64,000 nucleotides of DNA from JAHFUA01 sp963808725 (lineage in GTDB: Bacteria > Acidobacteriota > Terriglobia > Terriglobales > Acidobacteriaceae). Both the position numbers and the translations under genes were made by a program. This document shows, piece after piece, positions 1-8,054 of this stretch. The stretch covers positions 620,001 through 684,000 of the forward strand of contig CAWEGO010000003.1 in assembly GCA_963808725.1 (NCBI GenBank), written 5' to 3'. The notes beneath the pieces were generated by a model. That model had not been told where the DNA came from. It made no database searches and was given only the letters and a program-made list of their open reading frames with translations. How positions within the stretch are numbered: the first letter of the stretch is position 1; the number at the start of each line of letters is the position of its first letter.

Positions 1-458
1 GCCAGCTCGCGCTGCGTGTCGCAGATGAACCCGGTCTTCAGGCCGCGCGCCGCCACTGCCTTCACCACGTCGGAAAAAAACGACGACACAACGTAGCCGC
101 GCCTCGCCGGACTTTCCTGCAGGCAGGTGAAGACCGCATCCTCCAGGCCGGCGACTTTCAGCTCAATGTCCAGAAACGCGCGCGAGGCAAACCGCGCCAG
201 CACGTGCTCCAGGCACGGCGGCTCGCCGGCTTTGGGATAAATCTCGGTGCAGGTGTGGCGCGCGATTTCGATTCCCGCCAGCTTGGGATCGTGGCAGATG
301 ATGGCCCGGCGGTCGGCGGTGAGGCGCACGTCAAACTCGAAGCCATCGCAGCCGTGTTCGAGCGTCAGGTCGAAGGCGGAGAGCGTGTTTTCGGGCGCGT
401 AGCGGCGGGCGCCGCGATGGCCCAGCAGCAGCGGGCGGCTAGTCGAGATCGATGTCAC
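1..458 (-). CDS. glycerophosphodiester phosphodiesterase, 3' end cut by window edge
   Basis: Hydrolyses glycerophosphodiesters to glycerol 3-phosphate and an alcohol. The reverse strand reads GHRGARRYAPENTLSAFD, followed by a GFEFDVRLTAD segment. These are the family's HRG...PENT start and the ExD metal-binding motif; a catalytic His follows in IICHDP. Further on comes the typical LDIELK strand. The likely start is a GTG at 458, which overlaps the end of the upstream gene by about 20 nt, so the two are probably co-transcribed. The C-terminal part of the TIM barrel lies outside the window. The family call is secure; the start codon is less so. Confidence 0.85.
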   Translation of the reverse strand, partial: MTSISTSRPLLLGHRGARRYAPENTLSAFDLTLEHGCDGFEFDVRLTADRRAIICHDPKLAGIEIARHTCTEIYPKAGEPPCLEHVLARFASRAFLDIELKVAGLEDAVFTCLQESPARRGYVVSSFFSDVVKAVAARGLKTGFICDTQREL

Positions 459-744
459 GCACGCGCGAGATGTCGGGCGCTTCCTTGGCCCGCTTGAGCG
501 CTTCCTGGAATTTCTTGTCCAGCAGGTCGGATTTGTGCTTCTCGGCCTCGACCGACTGGCGGAAGATGGACTCCTTGCGCGCGTCCTGCTCCTTCATGGC
601 GCGGGCGGCCTCGTCCATGTCGGCGAACATCTTGGGACGCACCGCCGCGGTATGCGCGATCACTGCCCCGGTGGCCGCATCCACCTTCAGCACCGCGTTG
701 CAGCACGGGCAAGTGACTTCGAATTGTTTGGGCCCTTTGGCCAT
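439..744 (-). CDS. small zinc-ribbon/coiled-coil protein, function unknown
   Basis: A 101-residue protein that starts MAKGPKQFEVTCPCC. The N-terminal C-P-C-C cluster within VTCPCCNAVLKVDAATG looks like half of a zinc ribbon. The remainder (about residues 40-95) is rich in Lys, Glu, Ala and Arg and is predicted to be a helix or coiled coil. No enzyme motif is visible. It overlaps the downstream phosphodiesterase gene, which suggests an operon. I do not recognise a named family; the gene is supported by the clean ORF, the Cys motif and the tight spacing. Confidence 0.65.
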   Translation of the reverse strand: MAKGPKQFEVTCPCCNAVLKVDAATGAVIAHTAAVRPKMFADMDEAARAMKEQDARKESIFRQSVEAEKHKSDLLDKKFQEALKRAKEAPDISRVRDIDLD

Positions 745-750
745 GCTGAG

Positions 751-797
751 GGAATGATAGCGCGTTTTGAGGCGCGGCTATTGGTTTTTAGCTGTGG
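751..797. repeat. 47-nt direct repeat, left copy
   Basis: This 47-nt stretch recurs at 2453-2499 with only two mismatches. The two copies lie in the same orientation on either side of the metallo-hydrolase gene. It begins GGAATGATAGCG and ends TAGCTGTGG. Confidence 0.85.
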
Positions 798-856
798 GCC
801 TCCTGACGCTTTCTGGCCGGAATCCTCACAAACATGAAAGCGCTCCGACTAATTCA

Positions 857-885
857 TTGACAAGTCAGGCTCGCATGCTTAGACT
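857..885 (+). promoter_or_regulatory. sigma70-type promoter of the metallo-hydrolase gene
   Basis: A perfect -35 TTGACA (857-862) and a -10 TAGACT (880-885) are separated by 17 nt. They lie about 135 nt upstream of the start at 1021. Transcription would start near 892. Confidence 0.6.
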
Positions 886-1020
886 TCGCCCCACTTTTTG
901 GGTACAAGTGTTCCCCACGTTCGGCTGTTCCGGGCTTCAAAAATCCCAGGGCCTTGCTCGAGCACGACCGCTGCCAGCCTCTATCGCTGGTGGCGCGACT
1001 TCTTTCGAGGAGATCAATGT

Positions 1021-2337
1021 ATGAATTGGAGAGCGATGCTGTACGCTTTCTTGCTGGTTGCTTTTTGTCTTCCCATCGGCGCCATCGCCGATGGTCACCA
1101 CCACCACCATGCGGATCCAGCCACCGTCGCCGCCCGACAGAAGTTCTTCGGAACACAAAACGTCGATCCGCAGAGCGGCAGAGTGGATCCCAACAAGGTG
1201 ATCATCTCCTGGACCACGAATGCGTCGTTCGCCGCTGCGGTGAACGGGCACGTCATGCTGCTGGACACCTACGTCACCCGGCTCGAGGTCACGCCGGGCC
1301 GTACGCCGTTTGTCATCCAAGACCTGATCGACCTGCAGCCTGAAGCAATCTTCCTCGGCCATGGCCATTTCGATCATGCGGACAACGCGGCCTACATCGC
1401 GGCTCAGACCGGGTCCCCGATCTACGCCACGCCTGAGACCTGCGACAATATGGCCATCGACGCCGCCAACAACTTTAGTCATGGCTACACGACAGTCTCG
1501 ACCGTGACCTGCAACACGCTTACCGGTCGCGGCTCGATTCCCGGTTCGGAAATCGTGCGCGTCAACCAGTTCGAGCCGGATGTCTCGATCAAAGTTTTCA
1601 AACACCTGCACTCGACCAACACCGGGGTGACCGATCCCGATGCGGTGCCGATTGCGGCCACCTCCGGCGGAGTTTGCCAACCTACCGCATCCAAAGGCAA
1701 CACATTCCCCTGCAATTTCCAGGACCCGCGCGATCCGGATCTTTTTCCGCACGGTACACTGCTGGAGCCAACTACCCTGAACATCGCCACCTCCCGCCAG
1801 GGGGCGGGCGGTCCGATATCGCTGTTTTACGTCTTTACCGTCAGGGGCGATCACCATCGTGACTCAGATGGCCATCGCTTCCGGTTCGTCTGGCACAACA
1901 GTACCGGCGACATTTTGGACAGCTGCGCTCTTCCCAATAACAACAGCGCGGGCGTGCCCTATGAGCCGGGGCAGGACGTCCATGGCTGCTTCCCAGGAGT
2001 GACGGTGAACGGCAAGACTGTCGGTGACAATCTTGCCTCGATCATGGATTCCCTAGCTCCGGTGGACGTGCAAATAGGCTCGGTGGTAAGCCTGGGCTAT
2101 AACCAGAACGGCGAGCGGGATACCGTCACCTATATCCAGCACGTCCAGCCCACAGTGTTCATCCCCTGCCACACGACCGCCGTAGCCGTGGAGGGTTCGT
2201 CGCTGGAGTGGAAGGTCGGCTTCTACGATGCCCTGACAGCGCGCGGCGTGCCTGAGGAGTCGTGGCCTCAGGTCCAGTGGCTGGTCGACCCCAACGACTA
2301 CACCCGGCCCCTCGTCTTCGACCTGCGGGGTTTCTAA
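1021..2337 (+). CDS. secreted metallo-beta-lactamase-fold hydrolase
   Basis: A 438-residue MBL-fold protein. The start at 1021 is preceded by a GAGGAG ribosome site and gives a clear signal peptide (hydrophobic LYAFLLVAFCLPIGAIA). The mature protein begins with a run of five His, which may bind metal. The metal-site motif HGHFDHAD (HxHxDH) is at about residues 116-123 and the sequence preserves later His residues of the fold. Substrate cannot be read from sequence; extracytoplasmic lactonase or hydrolase activity is possible. The gene stands alone with its own promoter and is enclosed by two copies of a 47-nt direct repeat, so it may be a later insertion or the product of a local duplication. 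Confidence 0.8.
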   Translation: MNWRAMLYAFLLVAFCLPIGAIADGHHHHHADPATVAARQKFFGTQNVDPQSGRVDPNKVIISWTTNASFAAAVNGHVMLLDTYVTRLEVTPGRTPFVIQDLIDLQPEAIFLGHGHFDHADNAAYIAAQTGSPIYATPETCDNMAIDAANNFSHGYTTVSTVTCNTLTGRGSIPGSEIVRVNQFEPDVSIKVFKHLHSTNTGVTDPDAVPIAATSGGVCQPTASKGNTFPCNFQDPRDPDLFPHGTLLEPTTLNIATSRQGAGGPISLFYVFTVRGDHHRDSDGHRFRFVWHNSTGDILDSCALPNNNSAGVPYEPGQDVHGCFPGVTVNGKTVGDNLASIMDSLAPVDVQIGSVVSLGYNQNGERDTVTYIQHVQPTVFIPCHTTAVAVEGSSLEWKVGFYDALTARGVPEESWPQVQWLVDPNDYTRPLVFDLRGF

Positions 2338-2348
2338 GGAACATGACC

Positions 2349-2378
2349 GTAGAGACGTGGCATTTGCCACGTCTCTAC
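2349..2378. repeat. perfect 14-bp intergenic palindrome
   Basis: GTAGAGACGTGGCA is followed by TT and then its exact reverse complement. It lies 11 nt after the hydrolase stop. It could terminate or stabilise the transcript, but there is no T-run, so it looks more like a dispersed extragenic palindrome than an intrinsic terminator. Confidence 0.7.
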
Positions 2379-2452
2379 TCTTCCGTGCTTGTTATAAACA
2401 GGGCTTTTTCACTCTCGTGGGAGTCCGGACCAGGCCAGCACCCGCAGGCAAT

Positions 2453-2499
2453 GGAATGATAGCGCGTTTTGAGGGGCGGCTCTTGGTTTTTAGCTGTGG
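2453..2499. repeat. 47-nt direct repeat, right copy
   Basis: Second copy of the repeat at 751-797; 45 of 47 bases are identical. It lies downstream of the metallo-hydrolase gene. The 2500-2623 stretch that follows contains no gene I can support. Confidence 0.85.
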
Positions 2500-2623
2500 T
2501 CAGCTATCGGGCCCAAATGCTTCCCGCAGGTAATGATCCGGGTCGCTTGCGTAAAAGCCTGTTCTCGAGAGCTATCCGGCCCGCAGCGGCACGCCACGTG
2601 TAAAATTATTTTGAGACTCAAGA

Positions 2624-2920
2624 ATGAAGGACATTCTCGGGAAGGCGCTCCTTCTCGCGCTGGTCATCGTGGGGGTTCTAACCCTAACGCAGTACAGGTT
2701 TGAGTCCGACGTGTTCGCCTATTTGCTTTTGCCAGGGCTCGTTTTGTTTTTGATGATATCCGGCCTCGATGGCTTTTTTTGGATGATATTCGGCTCCCAC
2801 GGCAGGACGGAACCTAAGGTTATGGTCGCCCTTGCTGTCGGCCTACTAGTAAACACAATTGTCTACGCTTGCATTTTTACAGGAGCTCTTCTGATTTGGC
2901 GTCGCTCAAAGGCACGTTGA
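2624..2920 (+). CDS. small multi-pass membrane protein, unknown
   Basis: A 98-residue hydrophobic protein with about three membrane segments: residues 7-22, 31-53 and 67-90. It ends in a short basic tail (WRRSKAR). There is no recognised motif and no obvious Shine-Dalgarno sequence before the ATG; an AT-rich TAAAAT lies about 20 nt upstream and could be its -10. Base composition is lower in GC than the neighbours, which hints at acquired or lineage-specific DNA. Real but uncharacterised, moderate confidence. Confidence 0.5.
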   Translation: MKDILGKALLLALVIVGVLTLTQYRFESDVFAYLLLPGLVLFLMISGLDGFFWMIFGSHGRTEPKVMVALAVGLLVNTIVYACIFTGALLIWRRSKAR

Positions 2921-3087
2921 ATCTAGATGGAATCGCCCAGGATGGGCCAGTCCTTGCTCCGGCAGGCCCTCCGCTGAACGCCGATTTGGCGATAACTGTT
3001 CCGAAATCGCTTTCACACAAGCAACCGAGTTTCTTTCGCTGGCGTGCGGTCCCGCAAGGGACTGTCGCCCCCGCGTGATCGCCCCGT

Positions 3088-4071
3088 CTATTCCTGCAGC
3101 GTGGATTGTTCGCTCTCAGGCGAGCGCAGCAGGCGCTCCACCGAATAGGGCAGGCGGCGGGAAGGTTCGTGGTAATGGCGGGCCTGCATCTCGCCCAGCA
3201 GGCCGAGGGCGAGCATCTGCACTCCGGCCACGATGAGCACGGCCGAGAAGACCACAAACGGCCCGTGTTCGTCGATGACGTCCATCCTGGGGTTCATGAA
3301 CTTGATGACAGTGAGCCAGGTGCCGACGGCGCCGCCGACCAGGATGCCGGCCATCCCCATGCTGCCGAAGAAGTGCAGCGGGCGCGATAGGTAGCGCAGC
3401 AGAAAGCGAATGGTCAGCAGGTCAAAGAAGACGCGGAAGGTGCGCGAGATGCCGTAGTGCGAGTTGCCGTGCTCGCGATGGCCGTTGCGGATGGGCACTT
3501 CGCAGATGCTGGCGCCGTACGCGGAGGCCAGCGCGGGGATGAAGCGGTGCATCTCGCCGTAGAGCGGAATCTGCTGCAGCACGTCGCGGCGGTAAGCCTT
3601 GAAGGTGGTGCCGAAGTCGTGGATGCTGACGCCGCTCAGCTTGGCCATCATCCAGTTGGCGCAGCGCGAAGGGATGCGGCGCATCCACAGATTGTCCTGG
3701 CGGCGCTTGCGCCAGCCGCTGACGATGTCGTAGCCCTCGGTGAGCTTTTCCAGGAACTTGGGGATGTCTTCCGGATCGTGCTGCAAGTCACCATCCATGG
3801 CGATGATGTACTCGCCCTGGGCGTGGTCAAAGCCTGCGGCCAAGGCGGAGGTCTGGCCGAAATTGCGGCGCAGCTTCACCACCACCACCCGGCTGTCCAC
3901 GGCGGCGATCTCTTGGAGCAGGCGGAAAGTGGCGTCGCGGCTGCCATCGTCGACGAAGACCAGCTCAAAGGTCTCGCCGGCAGCTTCCATCACCGCCTTC
4001 AGGCGGTCGTAGAGGACGGTGACATTTTCCTGCTCGTTGTGAAAGGGAACTACGATGGAGTATTTGATCAT
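3088..4071 (-). CDS. family 2 glycosyltransferase, DPM1/ArnC-like
   Basis: A 327-residue polyprenyl-phosphate sugar transferase. The GT-A domain begins IKYSIVVPFHNEQENV and carries the nucleotide-binding FVDDGSRD motif and the metal-binding MDGDLQHDPE. The QDNLWMRR and later segments match the dolichol-phosphate mannose synthase/ArnC/GtrB group. Two C-terminal membrane helices (about residues 235-257 and 270-295) anchor it. It probably loads a sugar onto undecaprenyl phosphate for later transfer to lipid A, cell-wall polymer or protein. The start is set at the ATG at 4071, where the family begins; an upstream TATAAT lies on the same strand at 4088-4093. Confidence 0.85.
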   Translation of the reverse strand: MIKYSIVVPFHNEQENVTVLYDRLKAVMEAAGETFELVFVDDGSRDATFRLLQEIAAVDSRVVVVKLRRNFGQTSALAAGFDHAQGEYIIAMDGDLQHDPEDIPKFLEKLTEGYDIVSGWRKRRQDNLWMRRIPSRCANWMMAKLSGVSIHDFGTTFKAYRRDVLQQIPLYGEMHRFIPALASAYGASICEVPIRNGHREHGNSHYGISRTFRVFFDLLTIRFLLRYLSRPLHFFGSMGMAGILVGGAVGTWLTVIKFMNPRMDVIDEHGPFVVFSAVLIVAGVQMLALGLLGEMQARHYHEPSRRLPYSVERLLRSPESEQSTLQE

Positions 4072-4087
4072 GGGGGATATGGTCGTA

Positions 4088-4093
4088 ATTATA
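4088..4093 (-). promoter_or_regulatory. -10 box (TATAAT) before the glycosyltransferase
   Basis: A perfect TATAAT on the reverse strand ends 16 nt before the start codon at 4071. The -35 region is poor, so this is a suggestion only. Confidence 0.35.
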
Positions 4094-4306
4094 CTCCGCC
4101 AGCCGCGCCAAGTGGATGTAATCAGGGCAGTTTTACCGCTGGCTGGGCGGGTTCGCAAGGCCCCGGGTGGTGCCTTTCCGGGAACTCCTGAATCCGGACC
4201 GTCGTGTGATTGAAATCACATTCGGCTGTGACCCTTGCCATAGGCGGGCCAGCGCCAAAATGGTTTTATAAACGCGGGCCAAAACATCCGGTGTGGGGTG
4301 GCATTT

Positions 4307-4579
4307 ATGTTGAGGATCGAGACCGATAGCGAGCGGGTTACCGCCGAGATTACCACCAGCGACGTGCTCCGCATCGCCCGCGAAGTGGGCATGCCGGTCA
4401 GCACCAAAGAAGCCGAGCTTTTTCTGCGCGATGGCTCCCGCGCCCACAGGATGTGGAAGCAGATGGTGGAGGCCGGGCGGCAATACATCGCCGAAGCCCT
4501 GGAGGCCGAGCGCTGCGACCTGTGGTGGAGCGAAATTTGCGGCAATCCGGAGGAAGTACCCCAGGAGTACGACGCATGA
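4307..4579 (+). CDS. hypothetical protein
   Basis: About 90 residues, starting MLRIETDSERVTAEITTSDV (an in-frame GTG lies at 4298). The central part (TTSDVLRIAREVGMPVSTKEAELFL) looks like a small helical fold that could bind DNA or a partner. No catalytic motif is present. Its stop overlaps the ATG of a 31-codon membrane peptide by four bases (ATGA), which argues that both are translated. Function unknown. Confidence 0.5.
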   Translation: MLRIETDSERVTAEITTSDVLRIAREVGMPVSTKEAELFLRDGSRAHRMWKQMVEAGRQYIAEALEAERCDLWWSEICGNPEEVPQEYDA

Positions 4580-4671
4580 CGATTCTATGGTCAGTGCTGG
4601 CGGTGGTCTTCGTTGTAGCGCCCACGTTCATCGGGGTGCTGGTGTGGACGGAAAAACCCAGTCGCCAGTAG
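4576..4671 (+). CDS. 31-residue single-span membrane peptide
   Basis: A 31-codon ORF, starting MTILWSVLAVV and ending TEKPSRQ. It is one membrane helix with a short polar tail. Its ATG overlaps the TGA of the preceding gene, a typical translational-coupling arrangement. Support is the overlap and the clean single-helix composition; no homologue is recognised. Confidence 0.4.
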   Translation: MTILWSVLAVVFVVAPTFIGVLVWTEKPSRQ

Positions 4672-4821
4672 CCAGCAGGCTACGTTTCACAAGCGGACGC
4701 TCATCCACGCGCTTGACGCCCGCCCACGATGTGCGCGAAGTCACCCTCCTGAGTGATACTACTCATGGCTATCCCCGGTTCCGGGGAGTCAAATAAAGAT
4801 TCTGATCATCGTGAGGCACGC

Positions 4822-7596
4822 ATGACCATGCTGGCTACAAAGATCCAGTCCAAGATCGGGGCAGGGAAGCTCGTGATCGATCCCGCGCACGACCTGCTGC
4901 GGGACGAAGGCCATCCGCTCGAGCCCATCTTCTCGCCCAAGAATGTGGCCGTCATCGGCGCCACCGAGCGCCAGGGCAGCGTGGGGCGCACGGTGCTGTG
5001 GAACCTGCTGAGTTCGCCTTTCGGCGGCACCGTGTATCCCATCAACACCAACCGGCCGAGCGTGCTGGGAATCCGCGCCTACAAGGATATCCGCGAGCTG
5101 CCGGAGAAGCCTGACCTGATCGTGGTCACCACCCCGGCGCCCACCGTGCCCGCCATCATCCAGGAGGCGGTGGAGCTGGGCGTGCCGACCGGCATCGTCA
5201 TCTCCGCCGGCTTCAAGGAGCACGGCGAAGCCGGCAAGGAGCTGGAGCGCCAAATCGCGGAAATCATCCGCGGCAAGATGCGCATCATCGGCCCCAACTG
5301 TTTGGGAGTGATGAATCCGGTGGGCGGCTTGAACGCCACCTTCGCCAGCGCCATGGCACGGCCGGGCAACGTGGCCTTCATCAGCCAGAGCGGCGCTCTG
5401 TGCACGGCAGTGCTGGACTGGAGCTTGCGCGAGATGGTGGGCTTCAGCGGATTCGTTTCCGTCGGCTCCATGCTGGACGTCGGCTGGGGCGACCTGATCG
5501 ACTACTTCGGCCACGACCCGCGCACCCACAGCATCGTCATCTACATGGAGTCGGTGGGCGACGCGCGCTCGTTCCTCTCCGCCGCGCGCGAGGTATCGCT
5601 CACCAAGCCCATCATCGTGATCAAGGCAGGACGCAGCGCCGCCGCCGCCAAGGCCGCCGCCTCGCATACCGGGTCGCTGACCGGCAGCGACGAAGTGCTG
5701 GAGGCCGCCTTCCGCCGCGTGGGCGTGCTGCGCGTGAACTCCATCGCCGACATCGTTTACATGTCGGAGGTGCTGGCCAAGCAGCCGCGTCCGCGCGGGC
5801 CGCGCCTGGCTATCGTCACCAATGCCGGCGGTCCCGGCGTGCTGGCCACCGACGCCCTGATCTCCCTGGGCGGCGAGCTTGCCGAACTCTCGCCCGAAAC
5901 CATGGCCGCTTACAACAGCTTCCTGCCCCCGCCGTGGAGCCACAACAATCCCATCGACATCCTGGGCGACGCCGAACCCGAGCGTTACGCCAAGGCGCTG
6001 GAGATCGCCGCCAAGGATCCCGGCATCGACGGCATGCTGGTGGTGCTGACCCCGCAGGGCATGACCAATCCCACCCAGATCGCCGAGCAGCTCCGGCCCT
6101 ACGCCCACTCCACTGGCAAGCCGGTTCTGGCCAGTTGGATGGGCGGCGCCGATGTGGCCGGCGGCGAGGAGATCCTGAACCGCGCCGGCATTCCCACTTT
6201 CCCCTTTCCCGACACCGCCGCCAAGGCCTTCAACTACATGTGGCAGGTACGCCTACAACCTGAAGGGCATCTACCAGACGCCGTCGCTGCGCCCCGAGCC
6301 GGGCCAGGGCCACGACCGCGTGCTCGCCGACAGCATCATCCACAAGGTCCGCGAGACCGAGCGCACCATCCTCACCGAGTACGAATCCAAGCAGTTGCTG
6401 GCGGCCTACGGTATTCCCACGGTGCGCACCGAGATCGCGGAGAACGCCCGCGAGGCCGCGCGCATGGCCGGCGAGATCGGCTATCCCGTGGTGCTCAAGC
6501 TGCACTCCGAGACCATCACCCACAAGACCGACGTGGGCGGCGTGCAACTCAACCTGAACGAACGCCGACGAGGTGCGGATTGCCTTCGACGCAGATCCAC
6601 GCCCTCGGTGGAGCGAGAAAGCCGGCCCGGGTCATTTCCTGGGCGTGACCGTGCAGCCCATGGCCAAGCTCGATGGCTACGAGCTCATCATCGGCAGCTC
6701 GCATCGATCCGCAGTTCGGCCCGGTGCTGCTGTTCGGCGCCGGCGGGCAACTGGTCGAGGTCTTCAAGGACAGCGCGCTGGCCCTGCCGCCGCTCAACAC
6801 CACCCTGGCCCGCCGCATGATGGAGCAGACCAGGATCTACAAGGCGCTCAAGGGCGTGCGCGGCCGCAAGCCGGTGGACCTGGCGGCGCTGGAAGAGCTG
6901 CTGGTGCGCTTCAGCGAGCTGGTGGTCGAGCAGCCCTGGATCAAGGAGATCGATATCAACCCGCTGCTGGCCTCGCCCGAGCGCCTGCTGGCGCTGGACG
7001 CGCGCGTGGTGCTGCACGGCAGGGAAGTGGCGGACGACAACTGCCCCGGCCCGCGATCCGTCCCTATCCCGCGCAGTACGTCGGCGAGTGGACCATGAAG
7101 GACGGCACGCCCGGTTACCATCCGCCCCATCCGCCCCGAGGACGAGCCGCTGATGGTCAAGTTCCACGAAAAGCTCTCGGCGCGCAGCGTGTATCTGCGC
7201 TACTTCCAGCCCATGAAGCTGAGCACGCGCACCGCGCACGAGCGGCTGACGCGCATCTGCTTCATCGATTACGACCGCGAGATGGCGCTGGTGGCCGAGC
7301 GCAGCAATCCCTCGGGCGGCGAGCCGCAGATCCTGGGTGTCACCCGCCTGAGCAAGATCCACGGCACCGACTCGGCTGAGTCGGCGGTGGTGATCCTTGA
7401 CGAAGTCCAGCACCAGGGATTGGGAACCGAGCTGGTGCGCCGCAGCCTCGAGGTGGCCCGGGCGGAGAAGCTCAAGAAGGTGATCTCCAACATCCTTCCG
7501 GAGAACTTCGAGATGCGCGCCGTGTGCCAGCGGCTCGGGTTTACCATGCACCACGAGATGGAGGAGAACATCGTCCGCGGCGTGCTGGAGCTGTAG
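4822..7596 (+). CDS. ADP-forming acyl-CoA synthetase fused to GNAT acetyltransferase (frameshifted as read)
   Basis: A large fusion of about 925 residues. The N-terminal CoA-binding Rossmann domain (NVAVIGATERQGSVGR) and CoA-ligase domains (FISQSGALCTAV, SHTGSLTGSDE) are followed by an ATP-grasp subunit (ILTEYESKQLLAAYGIPTV... GYPVVLKLHSETITHKTDVGG). A C-terminal GNAT domain carries the acetyl-CoA loop VQHQGLGTELVRR. The architecture matches bacterial Pat-type protein lysine acetyltransferases, which acetylate and so switch off acetyl-CoA synthetases. The reading frame is intact to about 6240, then broken by roughly eight single-base indels (near 6245, 6561, 6592, 6604, 6617, 6702, 7041, 7113). 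After that the GNAT frame runs cleanly to the stop. Codons between the indels are conserved, so I read this as one gene with sequence errors. Confidence 0.8.
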
Positions 7597-7601
7597 CGCG
7601 G

Positions 7602-8054
7602 TTACATTTTCGGAGGGTTGTTCAGCAGCATCCAGTACATTCCCAGCTCCTGCATAGCCTTGGCGAAGCCATCGAAGGCCACGGGTTTGACGATGTAGCT
7701 GTTGGCTCCCAGCTCGTAACTGGCATGAACGTCGCGGTGTTCCTTGGATGAAGTCAGCACCACCACCGGGATCCGCTTTGTCCGCGGATCGGTCTTGATT
7801 CGCTGCAGCACCTCCAGGCCATCAACCTTGGGCAACTTCAGATCCAGCAGGATCACCCGCGGCGTGTCTTCGATGCGGCGTTTTTCATGCGAGTTCTGGC
7901 AGAAGATGTAATCCAGCGCTTCCGCGCCATCCCGCGCCACATGGATGCGGTTCAATAGATTGGCTTTCTTGAAGGCACGCATCGCTAGTTGGAGATCCTC
8001 TTCGCTGTCCTCGATCATCAGGACCTCGACCCCATTAAATTCATCCACAGTCAT
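7602..8054 (-). CDS. single-domain response regulator (CheY/Rcp1-like)
   Basis: A 150-residue stand-alone receiver. It has the acidic pocket IEDSEED near the N-terminus, the phospho-acceptor Asp in VILLDLKLPKVDG, and the TSS and KPV switch residues (VVLTSSKEH, YIVKPVAFDG). There is no output domain. It resembles the Rcp1 type that pairs with phytochrome-like and PAS kinases. The ATG overlaps the kinase stop by four bases (ATGA), so it is almost certainly the partner of the upstream kinase. Phosphotransfer or protein-protein control is inferred. Confidence 0.9.
   Translation of the reverse strand: MTVDEFNGVEVLMIEDSEEDLQLAMRAFKKANLLNRIHVARDGAEALDYIFCQNSHEKRRIEDTPRVILLDLKLPKVDGLEVLQRIKTDPRTKRIPVVVLTSSKEHRDVHASYELGANSYIVKPVAFDGFAKAMQELGMYWMLLNNPPKM

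Noticed and set aside
1090..1125. The five-His run in the metallo-hydrolase as an engineered tag
   Set aside because: It follows a natural signal peptide in a chromosomal context with no vector sequence; His-rich segments recur in this window.
4789..6108. A 439-codon open frame on the - strand
   Set aside because: It is a shadow of the acyl-CoA synthetase, with low-complexity His/Gly/Asp composition.
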